This document shows positions 49,765 to 58,173 of a DNA stretch of 64,000 nt, one piece after another. This DNA is from a bacterium (GTDB lineage: Bacteria > Cyanobacteriota > Vampirovibrionia > Gastranaerophilales > Gastranaerophilaceae): the NCBI GenBank assembly GCA_017942035.1, contig JAGAVG010000043.1, positions 1 through 64,000 on the forward strand. The letters run 5' to 3'. Under the pieces are notes generated by a model. It made no database searches, was not told where the DNA came from, and saw only the letters and a list, made by a program, of their open reading frames with translations. The position numbers and the translations under genes were made by a program. Positions within the stretch are counted from its first letter, which is position 1. Each line of letters begins with the position of its first letter.

Positions 49765-51153
49765 ATGAAAGAAATTTATGTAAACGCGTACACTAAAAAG
49801 GACGGGACACACGTCAAAGAACACATTAGAAGAATAGACGGAACGATAGGCAGCTTCGCACCGGTTGAAAAAGATACAGATTGGGGCATAATTAAAGAAC
49901 TTCCGGAAGAAGATAATAAATTCGGAATTATGTATGCAAACGGAGGCGGAGGCTTTAGCGGGGATGTCTTAACCGGAGGAATATCAATGTTAGACTTTGA
50001 TATTCCTACTACAGGGACTGTCATAATAGATGCGGCACTAATCACAGCAGGAGTTGCAATAAAATTAGCCCCGATTGCATTAGAAATGTATAATGCCGTG
50101 CAAACTGCAAATGCAGAAGCTTTGGCTAAGCTAAAACCGCAATTTAATGCTTCTGTAAATCAATTAGAAACAACACAAAGTATTGTAAAGAGTAAATTAG
50201 ATAAAAAATTGGAAATTATAAATTCAACAAAAGATCCGCAGGAGTATTCCAGATTGTACAATTCCTTAGCTCCCGAGTATGATGCTTACCAAAAAAGTAT
50301 GAATTCAATAAACAAAATGAAATTTGCGGCTGAAAACGATAATTATGAAGTGGTAATGAATGAACTTGATAACTACCAGAATTTACAAAACAATATTATT
50401 AAAACTCAACCGACCACACCAGCGAACCAAAGTCTGACAGCAAAAAACATAAACTACACATCATACCAAAATCCATATACTCAAAGCCCGATAACACAAA
50501 ATCAATCCCCATTTCCCGGCGCAAATCCGAGCTCTGGTGTTTCAGCAAGTTTTCCTGAAAAAGTTACATCTTTTGATAAAACATTGAAATATGCATTTCA
50601 ACATATACCTATTGAAAAAGCAAGTACAACAAACTTAAAAAATGCATTAAACAATTTTGACCTTGCTCGGAAAGATGAACAGGTTATCTTGTTGAACAGT
50701 TTGCAAGATATCAAAAACCAACAAATTTATAATTTAATGAAAAATCTGGGAGTTCCGGAAACATCAAAGGGGCTTGTATATTCTTGCGATTCAAAAATTT
50801 CTCAAGAAATTGCAAAATCAAATACATTAAAAAAATATATAATTAACAACTATAATAAATTGCGAAATGGAAATATTGGGCTAGATCAAATAGAATTTGG
50901 CACAATATATGATCCCGATTTGCATCTTGCATTTCAGCATGTAACGCTGCTAAATCCACAAATTGATAATGCCGGAACATTTAGTACATATATTATAGAT
51001 TATTACGATTTTAATTATCGAGATATGCCTGATTCTATAATAGGAAAATTTAAGACATATATAAACAACTGGGGATACAAAATGCAAGAAAATGATTTGC
51101 TTGAAAATTATTTTATTCTATTGTATATAAAGTTTGAGGTAAATCAAATATGA
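49765..51153 (+). CDS. Possible bacteriocin-type toxin, 462 aa
   Basis: Start block YVNAYTKKDGTHVKEHIRR resembles a motif common at the start of secreted and phage-linked proteins. A hydrophobic helix follows (about 83-108, VIIDAALITAGVAIKLAPIAL), then a coiled coil, a Pro/Gln/Ser linker (about 215-265) and a compact C-terminal domain with IIDYYDFNYRD (DYYD at 412-415). The DxYD motif recalls colicin M-type lipid II phosphatases, but the following His-Arg pair is not where expected. A four-helix membrane protein overlaps the end by 4 nt, the layout of toxin plus immunity. Function is inferred. Confidence 0.55.
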   Translation: MKEIYVNAYTKKDGTHVKEHIRRIDGTIGSFAPVEKDTDWGIIKELPEEDNKFGIMYANGGGGFSGDVLTGGISMLDFDIPTTGTVIIDAALITAGVAIKLAPIALEMYNAVQTANAEALAKLKPQFNASVNQLETTQSIVKSKLDKKLEIINSTKDPQEYSRLYNSLAPEYDAYQKSMNSINKMKFAAENDNYEVVMNELDNYQNLQNNIIKTQPTTPANQSLTAKNINYTSYQNPYTQSPITQNQSPFPGANPSSGVSASFPEKVTSFDKTLKYAFQHIPIEKASTTNLKNALNNFDLARKDEQVILLNSLQDIKNQQIYNLMKNLGVPETSKGLVYSCDSKISQEIAKSNTLKKYIINNYNKLRNGNIGLDQIEFGTIYDPDLHLAFQHVTLLNPQIDNAGTFSTYIIDYYDFNYRDMPDSIIGKFKTYINNWGYKMQENDLLENYFILLYIKFEVNQI

Positions 51154-51569
51154 AAAAAGAAAATGTTGAATTAATTCAGTATATTACAGTATTTTTACTC
51201 ACCAGTTTTTCAACGGCAATATTCCTATATATAAACATGCTTGTCATGTCTGATGATGTTCCTTTTGCGACATTAGTTACAGCTTTGCTGTTGTTCTATT
51301 TGTCAATATTAATAAAATTAATAGTTCCGATAATTGGAAGTATATACGTTGTAAAACATTTTAGTAACAAATACATTTTAAATATTTATCAAAGCTTAAA
51401 ATGGTCAACGGTTATATTGATATATGCATACGGTTTTGACTACATAATTGGGCACTATATAATAAAAGATAATGCTTATACGCTTTTATATGGAATATCA
51501 CCGGTATATGCTGTAATATACGTATTTGCTTTAATTCGTATGCTGGTATTAAAAATTAAGAACAGGTAA
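51150..51569 (+). CDS. Four-helix membrane protein, possible immunity protein, 139 aa
   Basis: Four predicted membrane helices (ITVFLLTSFSTAIFLYINML, then about 40-68, 85-105 and 110-133) with short loops and a basic end MLVLKIKNR. ATGA overlap with the preceding gene shows translational coupling. No family recognised. Integral-membrane immunity proteins of about this size accompany M-type bacteriocins, which supports but does not prove the role. A strong terminator follows. Confidence 0.6.
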   Translation: MKKENVELIQYITVFLLTSFSTAIFLYINMLVMSDDVPFATLVTALLLFYLSILIKLIVPIIGSIYVVKHFSNKYILNIYQSLKWSTVILIYAYGFDYIIGHYIIKDNAYTLLYGISPVYAVIYVFALIRMLVLKIKNR

Positions 51570-51577
51570 ACATAAAA

Positions 51578-51614
51578 AAATACGCGGAGGTTTAGCTCTC
51601 CGTGTATTTTTTAT
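51578..51614 (+). terminator. Terminator after the membrane protein
   Basis: AATACGCGGAG-GTTTAGCT-CTCCGTGTATT with TTTTTT following; one G-T pair. Confidence 0.85.
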
Positions 51615-51657
51615 AAAATTTTGTTAATTTTTCATTTGCCTGAACGGCTGTAAAATT

Positions 51658-51793
51658 CTAATAAATTTTAACTCTAGACGGGTAATCATCTGGAATTTTC
51701 CACCGAGCACAGTCCGGCCTTACGCGTTGCCGATTTCGGTTTAATCTTCGCAAATTTCGCTTGATGCGACGACTGGGAATTGTTATTAAATTT
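51658..51793 (-). pseudogene. Leftover prepilin 3' end downstream of prepilin E
   Basis: After the prepilin E stop, the same conserved tail as at 23482-23600 (GGCCGGACTGTGCTCGG) leads into a second prepilin C-terminus, RWKIPDDYPSR. This resembles prepilin F (GWKIPKDYPFRF), not prepilin E (GWEIKDDYPW). The frame closes at 51658. No N-terminal pilin sequence remains. Confidence 0.6.
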
Positions 51794-52471
51794 TTACCAA
51801 GGATAATCGTCTTTTATCTCCCAGCCATCGTACATAATAAGTCCGGCGCATAAACCTTTATTATCATTATTTCGGTTACATCCACGATTAACATCATCTT
51901 TCCAAAAAGCTCGAGTATTATCTACTCCTGCATCGTTTGAAAAATCGTAAGGTCTGACAATCATATTACTTCCAAGAACATTATTTGGACCATATCCTTG
52001 ACTTTTCCCTGCGTAAAATGCAAAATAATTCTTACCACTTTGAGTTGGCTTATTCGGATTTAAAAATATAAACACATGAAATCGTTCTGCTGTATTAAAC
52101 CAGAATGACAAAACCGTACCATTTGTAAGTTTTATATCTACTGATTGATTGTTAGCAACTAAAGTTGACGGATTAATAATATCGGAATATTTCATATAAG
52201 GACATATATTTTTCTTAAGCCAAACTTCAGCAGCATCAGTGTTTCTCTCTTCCGGAAAATCCCAATTGTCAATAGGACCGTTATAAACTTCTGATAATTT
52301 AACAGCTTGAGATAAAACGCTATAAGCATGCTTCAAACGGTTAACAGTAACCTGCTTTTGATACTTGGTTATTAGTGCCGGCAAGGTCATCGCCGCAACA
52401 ATCCCGATTATCCCGAGGGTGATTAAAACCTCGGCCAAAGTAAACGCAACCTTCTTGTCCTCTATATTCAT
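51794..52471 (-). CDS. Prepilin-like protein E
   Basis: 225-aa prepilin: leader MNIEDKKVA, then FTLAEVLITLGIIGIVAAMTLPALI, a variable domain (GPIDNWDFPEERNTDAAE, GCNRNNDNKGLC) and the end YDGWEIKDDYPW, shared with prepilin C. Its first ~35 codons are almost the same as in prepilins A and B while the rest differs. GGAGG lies 8 nt before ATG 52471. Cassette element E is upstream and a 3'-end scar downstream. Confidence 0.9.
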   Translation of the reverse strand: MNIEDKKVAFTLAEVLITLGIIGIVAAMTLPALITKYQKQVTVNRLKHAYSVLSQAVKLSEVYNGPIDNWDFPEERNTDAAEVWLKKNICPYMKYSDIINPSTLVANNQSVDIKLTNGTVLSFWFNTAERFHVFIFLNPNKPTQSGKNYFAFYAGKSQGYGPNNVLGSNMIVRPYDFSNDAGVDNTRAFWKDDVNRGCNRNNDNKGLCAGLIMYDGWEIKDDYPW

Positions 52472-52514
52472 ACTTTTATCCTCCGTTTTTTCTTAAATTA
52501 TCCTTTAAATTCAT

Positions 52515-52681
52515 GCACCATAATTTATATTTTGGTGCGAGTGGGTCTGAAACTCACTAAAACATACCTTCTCAAAATTCAAAAAATCATCAAAAAACGA
52601 CAAAAGCCCACTTGAAAAGTGTCTGAAAATATTGTATAATAAGGCTATAAAAAACTCGCACCAAAATATAAAATTTGGTGC
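52515..52681 (+). repeat. Prepilin cassette element, copy E (167 bp)
   Basis: Proximal palindrome 52515-52538, distal palindrome 52658-52681; outward promoter TTGAAA (52612-52617)-17-TATAAT (52635-52640). Nearly identical to copies A-D, and the flank after the distal palindrome (TTTTTTATTAGTTTATT) is shared with copy C. Confidence 0.85.
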
Positions 52682-52688
52682 GTTTTTT
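52647..52688 (+). ncRNA. Predicted ~42-nt divergent RNA of cassette E
   Basis: From about 7 nt after TATAAT to the T tract 52683-52688 beyond the distal palindrome; directed toward the 3' end of the DUF512 gene. Inferred only. Confidence 0.35.
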
Positions 52689-52703
52689 ATTAGTTTATTT
52701 TAG

Positions 52704-53966
52704 TTAATTATTCAGGTATTCCGTTAATTCGCGCATTGAATAAATATCTTTTATAACAAAAAAGTCTTTGCCTGTTTTATCTTTCACATAGTTAAGAGTT
52801 TTTCCGTCAAGAAAATCTTCGCTGTAGGGTTTGAGCATGACAGATGGAATTATTACAAAATCGCAGGTTTTGTCTTTTAGAGTCTCAATTAAATCATCTG
52901 TTGTTATCAAGCCTGCGACTGTAATGTCCTGTCCCCAGTAATTTGATTTGACTGCTGCAACTTCAACTTTTAAATTTTTTATTTTGTTTAATTCTTTTGC
53001 AATTTTTTCTATTGCAGATTTTGCTGCAAATGAAGTGGCAAAAAGTATTGTTAATTTTTTATTTAATTCTTTTGGAGGTTCAAGTGTTTTGAAATCATCC
53101 AGTAAAATCCTTATTGAGCCGACACCGTCATCAAGCTGGGAAAAACTTCCGTAATATTTTGCCGGCGGAATAGGTTTTTCTGCAAGCAGAAAAAATTCAT
53201 CAGAACAGCACACCCGCTTGAATTTAGAGGCAATTTCAATGGTTTCTTTCGCGCATTTTTTGTCAACTTGTTTTAATCCTTCTTTTCTGAATTGTGTTAT
53301 CCCTACCGGAACGATTGCTGTTGAAAGCACAGTATTTTTCAATTCTGCAAGATCAGATAAGGTTCGTTCTAACTCTGCACCGTCATTAAGTCCCGGGCAG
53401 AGGACAATTTGAGCATGGAAAGGTATTTTATTTTTTCTAAACCATTTCAAATTTTCGAGTGCTTTTCCGGCGTTCGGATTTCTCAGCATTTTTACGCGCA
53501 AATCGGGATTTGTCGTATGTATAGAGACGTAAAACGGCCCCAGGTGCATTCTTTTAATGCGTTCTTTATCTTTTTCAGTAAAGTTTGTGAGCGTAATATA
53601 AGTGCCTTGAAGATAAGAGAGTCGATAATCGTCGTCTTTTATGTATAAGGTTTCTCTAAGGCCTTTGGGTTGTTGGTCTACGAAACAGAATATACAATGG
53701 TTTAAGCAGGGTTTTATTTTGTCGAAGACTGCGCTTTCAAAAATTATGCCGAGGTCTTCATCGTAATCCTTTTCAATCTCGATTTCTTCGATTTCTCCGG
53801 ATTTTTTCTTTATTTCAAGAGTAATTAAGTCATTTTTAATCATGAAATTATAATCAATCATATCAAGCATTTTCGTTCCGTCGATTGATAAAATTTCGTC
53901 TCCGTTTGTAATCTCAAGTTCCTGTGCTATTGAGCCTTCTGCCACGCTGCTAACTATTGCGCCCAT
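52704..53966 (-). CDS. DUF512 family radical-SAM-like Fe-S protein with PDZ domain
   Basis: 420 aa. N-terminal PDZ-like domain (GSIAQELEITNGDEILSIDG), then a radical-SAM-type cluster motif KPCLNHCIFCFVDQ near residue 87, DYRLSYLQGTYITLTN, and the DUF512 C-terminal domain with YYGSFSQLDDGVGSIR. The family is widespread in cyanobacteria and also in Firmicutes; its reaction is unknown. The start overlaps the PadR gene end by 17 nt, so both are co-transcribed. Start ATG 53966 retains the PDZ domain. Confidence 0.88.
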   Translation of the reverse strand: MGAIVSSVAEGSIAQELEITNGDEILSIDGTKMLDMIDYNFMIKNDLITLEIKKKSGEIEEIEIEKDYDEDLGIIFESAVFDKIKPCLNHCIFCFVDQQPKGLRETLYIKDDDYRLSYLQGTYITLTNFTEKDKERIKRMHLGPFYVSIHTTNPDLRVKMLRNPNAGKALENLKWFRKNKIPFHAQIVLCPGLNDGAELERTLSDLAELKNTVLSTAIVPVGITQFRKEGLKQVDKKCAKETIEIASKFKRVCCSDEFFLLAEKPIPPAKYYGSFSQLDDGVGSIRILLDDFKTLEPPKELNKKLTILFATSFAAKSAIEKIAKELNKIKNLKVEVAAVKSNYWGQDITVAGLITTDDLIETLKDKTCDFVIIPSVMLKPYSEDFLDGKTLNYVKDKTGKDFFVIKDIYSMRELTEYLNN

Positions 53967-54474
53967 TATCTTTTTCTAATCCTTCAATTATTGTAATAAA
54001 ATTTTTGTATTCACATACCGTGTTGTCAAGTAGAATTTTTTGATAGAAATTCAAATCTGTATATTCATTTTCTAAGATGTTTTTTGCGTTAATTTGAAAT
54101 GATAGGGCTAGTGATTTTATATGAAAAAAAAGTTTCGCTCTATCTTCATTATCCAAAATATCCGCGCAAGAAAGTTTTATTCTTGCATTTGACAGAAATT
54201 GCAGAGGGTTTTCGCTCAATTCTTCAAGTAAAAGTTTGCGCAAATGGTCAAATCCGGATTTTGTCCGTGAATAATAGCCCGAAAGTTTTCCGCCGTCAGA
54301 CATCATTTGACGTGATGTTATAAAGCCGTTTTCTTCCAGTCTCCTTAACGCCGGCTTTAATGCTCCAAAGCTGGGGTTTGTATATGGCGCAAAATATTCC
54401 TTTATCCTCTTTTGCACTCCGTACATTGTAAATTCGCGGTCATTTAAGACATATAAAATTAATAAATCTATCAT
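53950..54474 (-). CDS. PadR-family transcriptional regulator
   Basis: 174 aa. Winged helix at the N-terminus (LILYVLNDREFTMYGVQKRI, FGALKPALRRLEENGFITSR and YYSRTKSGFDHLRKLL), as in PadR regulators, then a helical dimerisation domain. It usually responds to small ligands or stress. It overlaps the DUF512 gene and is divergent from lysA across 120 bp, so it may control either; nothing in the sequence decides this. Confidence 0.85.
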   Translation of the reverse strand: MIDLLILYVLNDREFTMYGVQKRIKEYFAPYTNPSFGALKPALRRLEENGFITSRQMMSDGGKLSGYYSRTKSGFDHLRKLLLEELSENPLQFLSNARIKLSCADILDNEDRAKLFFHIKSLALSFQINAKNILENEYTDLNFYQKILLDNTVCEYKNFITIIEGLEKDNGRNS

Positions 54475-54594
54475 AAAACTAATTTATCATAGATTTTAAA
54501 TTTAAACAAGAATTACATTATATTATGTATTTCATTTTCGATAAAATCTGTGTTATTATAATTAAGGAAAATATTTGCAAATAAAGGGACATTG

Positions 54595-55920
54595 ATGAAC
54601 AGTATAAACCAACTGCTTAAACCGGTTACAACAGAAATAAATGAAAAAGGAAATCTTTCAATCGGCGGATGTGATTTGACAGAATTGGCTGATACGTACG
54701 GAACTCCTTTGTATGTGATTGATGAAACAACATTAAGAGGTGTTTGCCGGGATTATAAAAAAGCGTTTGAAAAATACCCGCATGTGAATATGATGTATGC
54801 GTCAAAAGCGCTCTGTACTTCCGCTATTTCAAGAATTCTGGACGATGAAGGTTTTGGATTTGACACTGTTTCTTCGGGTGAAATTTATACTGTGTATAAA
54901 GCTGGAGTCGATATGTCAAAAGTCTTGTTCAATGGTAACAATAAATCTTTTGATGAGTTGGAATTGGCTTTGGAAGTTGGTGTAGGGCGGATTTCAGCTG
55001 ATAATTTTCTTGAGCTTGCGCTATTAGATGAGATTGCAAAATCTAAAAATAAAATTGCGGATATTCTTTTGCGAATAACTCCGGGGATTGAATGTCATAC
55101 TCATGAATACATTCAGACAGGTCATTTGGATTCTAAATTCGGATTTGATTTGACGCAAATTGATGAGGCCGTTGAGCTTATACTTTCTCAATATAAAAAT
55201 CTCAGGCTCCACGGGCTTCACGCTCATATTGGTTCTCAAATTTTTGAGACGAAAGTTTATCATGATGAAATTGAAATACTAGTCAGAGAACTCTCGAGGC
55301 TTGATGAAAAATACTCCCTAAAGCTTGACGAAATAAATATTGGCGGCGGTTTGGGAGTTAAATATACTGATTGTGATTGTCCGCCTTCAACTTATGAAAT
55401 CGCTGATGTTATCATAAAAAGTCTTGAAGAAAACGTAAAAAAATACAACATTGATATGCCGTCTCTATTTATTGAGCCGGGGCGAAGTGTTATATCAACA
55501 AGCGGGGTAACATTGTATACAATCGGAAGTTCTAAACAGGTTCCAAAAGGCAAAAAATATGTTGCAATCGACGGCGGTATGGCTGATAACATCAGGCCTG
55601 CCATGTATCAGGCTGAATATTGTGCCGAGGTTGCTAATAAAAAAGATGAAGTTGAAAAAGAAAAAGTTACTATTGCGGGCAGATTTTGTGAAAGCGGTGA
55701 TATCTTGATTAAAGATATTGAACTTCCAAAACTTGTTGAGGGTGATATTTTATGCGTTTATAACACTGGAGCTTACACATATTCAATGGCCTCAAATTAC
55801 AACAGGGTTCCAAAACCTGCAATGGTGCTTGTAAATAATTCAAAATCTGATATCATTATAAAAAGAGAGACTCTTGATGATTTGATATCGAATGATGTAA
55901 TTCCGCAAAATTTGAAATAA
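54595..55920 (+). CDS. lysA: Diaminopimelate decarboxylase
   Basis: PLP enzyme for the last step of lysine synthesis. The 441-aa protein has the PLP Lys in MMYASKALC near residue 68, GFGFDTVSSGEIY, LHGLHAHIGSQI, INIGGGLGVKY, EPGRSVIS and CESGDIL (catalytic Cys-Glu), followed by GAYTYSMASNYNR. ATG 54595 is chosen after AAAGGGAC; TTG 54592 is the only alternative. cdaA follows 12 bp later, as in cyanobacteria. Confidence 0.96.
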   Translation: MNSINQLLKPVTTEINEKGNLSIGGCDLTELADTYGTPLYVIDETTLRGVCRDYKKAFEKYPHVNMMYASKALCTSAISRILDDEGFGFDTVSSGEIYTVYKAGVDMSKVLFNGNNKSFDELELALEVGVGRISADNFLELALLDEIAKSKNKIADILLRITPGIECHTHEYIQTGHLDSKFGFDLTQIDEAVELILSQYKNLRLHGLHAHIGSQIFETKVYHDEIEILVRELSRLDEKYSLKLDEINIGGGLGVKYTDCDCPPSTYEIADVIIKSLEENVKKYNIDMPSLFIEPGRSVISTSGVTLYTIGSSKQVPKGKKYVAIDGGMADNIRPAMYQAEYCAEVANKKDEVEKEKVTIAGRFCESGDILIKDIELPKLVEGDILCVYNTGAYTYSMASNYNRVPKPAMVLVNNSKSDIIIKRETLDDLISNDVIPQNLK

Positions 55921-55932
55921 AGGTAAAAGAGA

Positions 55933-56844
55933 ATGTTCACAAATATTTTTGCATACACACTGACTCAATTGAAAAATCTCTTGCTTACATTCACGGTAAG
56001 TGACATTATTCAGGTTGCTCTGCTTGTGATATTTTTGCTTTTATTTTACAAAAAATTTATAAAAAATACTCCATCCGAAAAATTTATAAAAGGTGTTCTT
56101 ATTCTTGTTTTTGTATGGATTTTTAGTGAATTGTTAATTTCTCTGAATTTGAGAATCTGGGGAATGTTCTTGAAATCAATTGTCGCACTTGTTTCATTAA
56201 GTTTGATTGTAATTTTCCAACCGGAATTAAGACGCTTTTTGGGCTTTTTGGGGCAGGTCGATTTTGTGAGCAAAATGTTTGAATCAGCTAATAACACCGT
56301 TAAAGATTCAAAAATTGATGTTGTAAAAGAGATTATTGAGGCCGTAAAATATCTTTCAAAATCTCATACCGGCGCTCTGATTGTTTTTCAAGGAGATTTA
56401 AGTCATACATATAATGATGTCGGTACAATATTGAATGCTGATTTATCAACTGAGCTTTTGTTAACTATTTTCCATACAAATACTCCGCTGCATGATGGTG
56501 CGGTTGTAATTGACGGGGATAAAATTATTTCTGCAGGTGTTCTTTTGCCGTTAACTGAGGACCCTAAATTAAGCTGGAAATACGGAACTCGTCACAGAGC
56601 CGCTATTGGAATGTCTGAAACCAGTGATGCGGCTTGTCTTGTAGTTTCAGAAGAGACCGGTGATGTTTCAATTTCGCTTGATGGCAGTTTGAAAAAATAC
56701 GAAGATCTTGCAACTTTAAAGGTTGATTTGGAAAAAATTCTGGGGATAAAAGAGAGCGATATTGATGAGGCTAAACACACAATTTTCAGAATAAATAATT
56801 TTATTCCTTTAAAAGATAATAGAGCGAAAAATGATAAGGTTTAA
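55933..56844 (+). CDS. cdaA: Diadenylate cyclase CdaA
   Basis: Membrane-bound synthase of cyclic-di-AMP, which controls potassium and osmotic balance and envelope integrity. The 303-aa protein has three N-terminal membrane helices (about 25-95), then a DAC domain with DGA at 188-190 and RHR at 220-222, both catalytic. No CdaR or GlmM gene sits beside it, unlike Firmicutes. Position directly after lysA matches cyanobacterial gene order. yitT begins 3 bp later. Confidence 0.95.
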   Translation: MFTNIFAYTLTQLKNLLLTFTVSDIIQVALLVIFLLLFYKKFIKNTPSEKFIKGVLILVFVWIFSELLISLNLRIWGMFLKSIVALVSLSLIVIFQPELRRFLGFLGQVDFVSKMFESANNTVKDSKIDVVKEIIEAVKYLSKSHTGALIVFQGDLSHTYNDVGTILNADLSTELLLTIFHTNTPLHDGAVVIDGDKIISAGVLLPLTEDPKLSWKYGTRHRAAIGMSETSDAACLVVSEETGDVSISLDGSLKKYEDLATLKVDLEKILGIKESDIDEAKHTIFRINNFIPLKDNRAKNDKV

Positions 56845-56847
56845 AAT

Positions 56848-57705
56848 ATGGCAAAACAAAAAAAAGTTACACACTGGTTTATGAAACTCTTTTTCTTGAC
56901 GTTAGGCCCGATAATTGCGGCTTTTGCGATTGAATCTTTTCTTGTTCCTAATAACATAATTGACGGCGGTGTTGTAGGTATTTCTATTATTGCGAATTAT
57001 TTAAGCAAAATAAACTTAGGGTTGTTAATATTTATTTTAAACATCCCGTTTTTTCTGCTTGCGTTCAATAAAATCGGTAAAAAGTTTGTGTTAAGAACAT
57101 TCTATGCGATTGCGGTTCTTTCTCTTGCCGTAAACCTGTTTCATTCTCATCAGGTCACAAGTGATTTGCTGTTAACAACGGTATTTGGCGGAATTCTTCT
57201 CGGAACCGGTGTCGGGCTTGTTCTCAAAAATAATGGTTCCCTCGATGGCACCGAAATTCTGGCGCTTGTTTTATCCAAAAAAATCGGATTTACGGTAGGT
57301 GAAATTGTAATGGCTTTTAACGTATTTATATATAGCGCAGCAGGATTTGTGTTTGGGTTTGAAAAAGCTATGTATTCCATTTTGACATATTTGATTGCAT
57401 ACAAAGTTATTGATATCGTTATTGAAGGTTTTAATACGTCAAAATCAGTGCGGATTATAAGCGAAAAATATGAGGAAATCGGGAATTTGCTGTTGAATGA
57501 TTTAGAAATCGGTGTAACTTATCTAAAGGCAATCGGCGGATATTCCGGAGCTGAAAAGACTATTATTTACTGCGTAGTTTCCCGTCTTGAACTTGCAAAA
57601 ATGAAAGAAATCGTAACAGAGATTGATCCGGCAGCTTTCATATCTATTGTAGATGTTCATGAGGCTTTCGGCGGAAGATTTAAAAAGATTACTGACAAAA
57701 TTTAA
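56848..57705 (+). CDS. YitT-family membrane protein (DUF161/DUF2179)
   Basis: 285 aa: six hydrophobic segments in residues 15-195, with the family block VPNNIIDGGVVGISIIANYL and a second copy-like GGILLGTGVGLVLKNNGSLDG, then a soluble DUF2179 domain (ISEKYEEIGNLLLNDLEIGV, GGYSGAEKTIIYCVVSR). Transport substrate is unknown. Third gene of lysA-cdaA-yitT, with 3-bp spacing. Confidence 0.9.
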   Translation: MAKQKKVTHWFMKLFFLTLGPIIAAFAIESFLVPNNIIDGGVVGISIIANYLSKINLGLLIFILNIPFFLLAFNKIGKKFVLRTFYAIAVLSLAVNLFHSHQVTSDLLLTTVFGGILLGTGVGLVLKNNGSLDGTEILALVLSKKIGFTVGEIVMAFNVFIYSAAGFVFGFEKAMYSILTYLIAYKVIDIVIEGFNTSKSVRIISEKYEEIGNLLLNDLEIGVTYLKAIGGYSGAEKTIIYCVVSRLELAKMKEIVTEIDPAAFISIVDVHEAFGGRFKKITDKI

Positions 57706-57769
57706 CATATAGACAAGTTTGTAAAAATGTATTATAGTATAATAAGAGAGAATTTAAAAGGATAAAGAT

Positions 57770-58117
57770 ATGGCTAAAAATATTGATACAGTACCTATAG
57801 AAGTTTGCATACTAACTAACGATCATGATATTAAAGGTATTGTGCATGTTTCAAAATATACAAACACAAACCGTGAACTGACAGATTTATTGAATGATAA
57901 AGAAAGACGATTTTTGGCGGTAACAAATGCCGAAATTTATCCGCGTAATTCAAATCAAGCTCCAAGAAAATATAATTTCCTTGAAATTCACATGGATTAT
58001 GTTTTGATGGTACACCCTTCATCTCAAGCTGTTTTTCAAGATAGCGGCAAATCTCAGGAGGATATCCAAAGGTTTAGGGATTTAAGATTGAAACTTAATC
58101 AAACAAAACCATTTTAA
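57770..58117 (+). CDS. Hypothetical beta-rich protein, 115 aa
   Basis: No named family is assigned with confidence. The first ~85 residues look like a small beta-barrel (IEVCILTNDHDIKGIVHVSK, RRFLAVTNAEIYPRN, YNFLEIHMDYVLMVHPSSQA), then a charged helix. Conserved-looking and not membrane bound. AAAAGGATAAAGAT precedes the ATG; TATAGTATAAT about 35 bp upstream supplies a promoter-like -10. Single gene with its own terminator. Confidence 0.65.
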   Translation: MAKNIDTVPIEVCILTNDHDIKGIVHVSKYTNTNRELTDLLNDKERRFLAVTNAEIYPRNSNQAPRKYNFLEIHMDYVLMVHPSSQAVFQDSGKSQEDIQRFRDLRLKLNQTKPF

Positions 58118-58125
58118 AATATAAT

Positions 58126-58158
58126 AAAAAAGCCGGTATTTTTCATACCGGCTTTTTA
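58126..58158. terminator. Bidirectional terminator
   Basis: AAAAAGCCGGTAT-TTTTC-ATACCGGCTTTTT: perfect stem with A and T tracts on either side, serving the converging genes at 57770 and 58174. Confidence 0.88.
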
Positions 58159-58173
58159 TTTGGTTTATAGTGA

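Noticed and set aside
3257-52681. CRISPR array or insertion sequence explanation for the five repeats
   Set aside because: Copies are kilobases apart with genes between them, carry no transposase, show no spacer pattern and sit only before prepilins.
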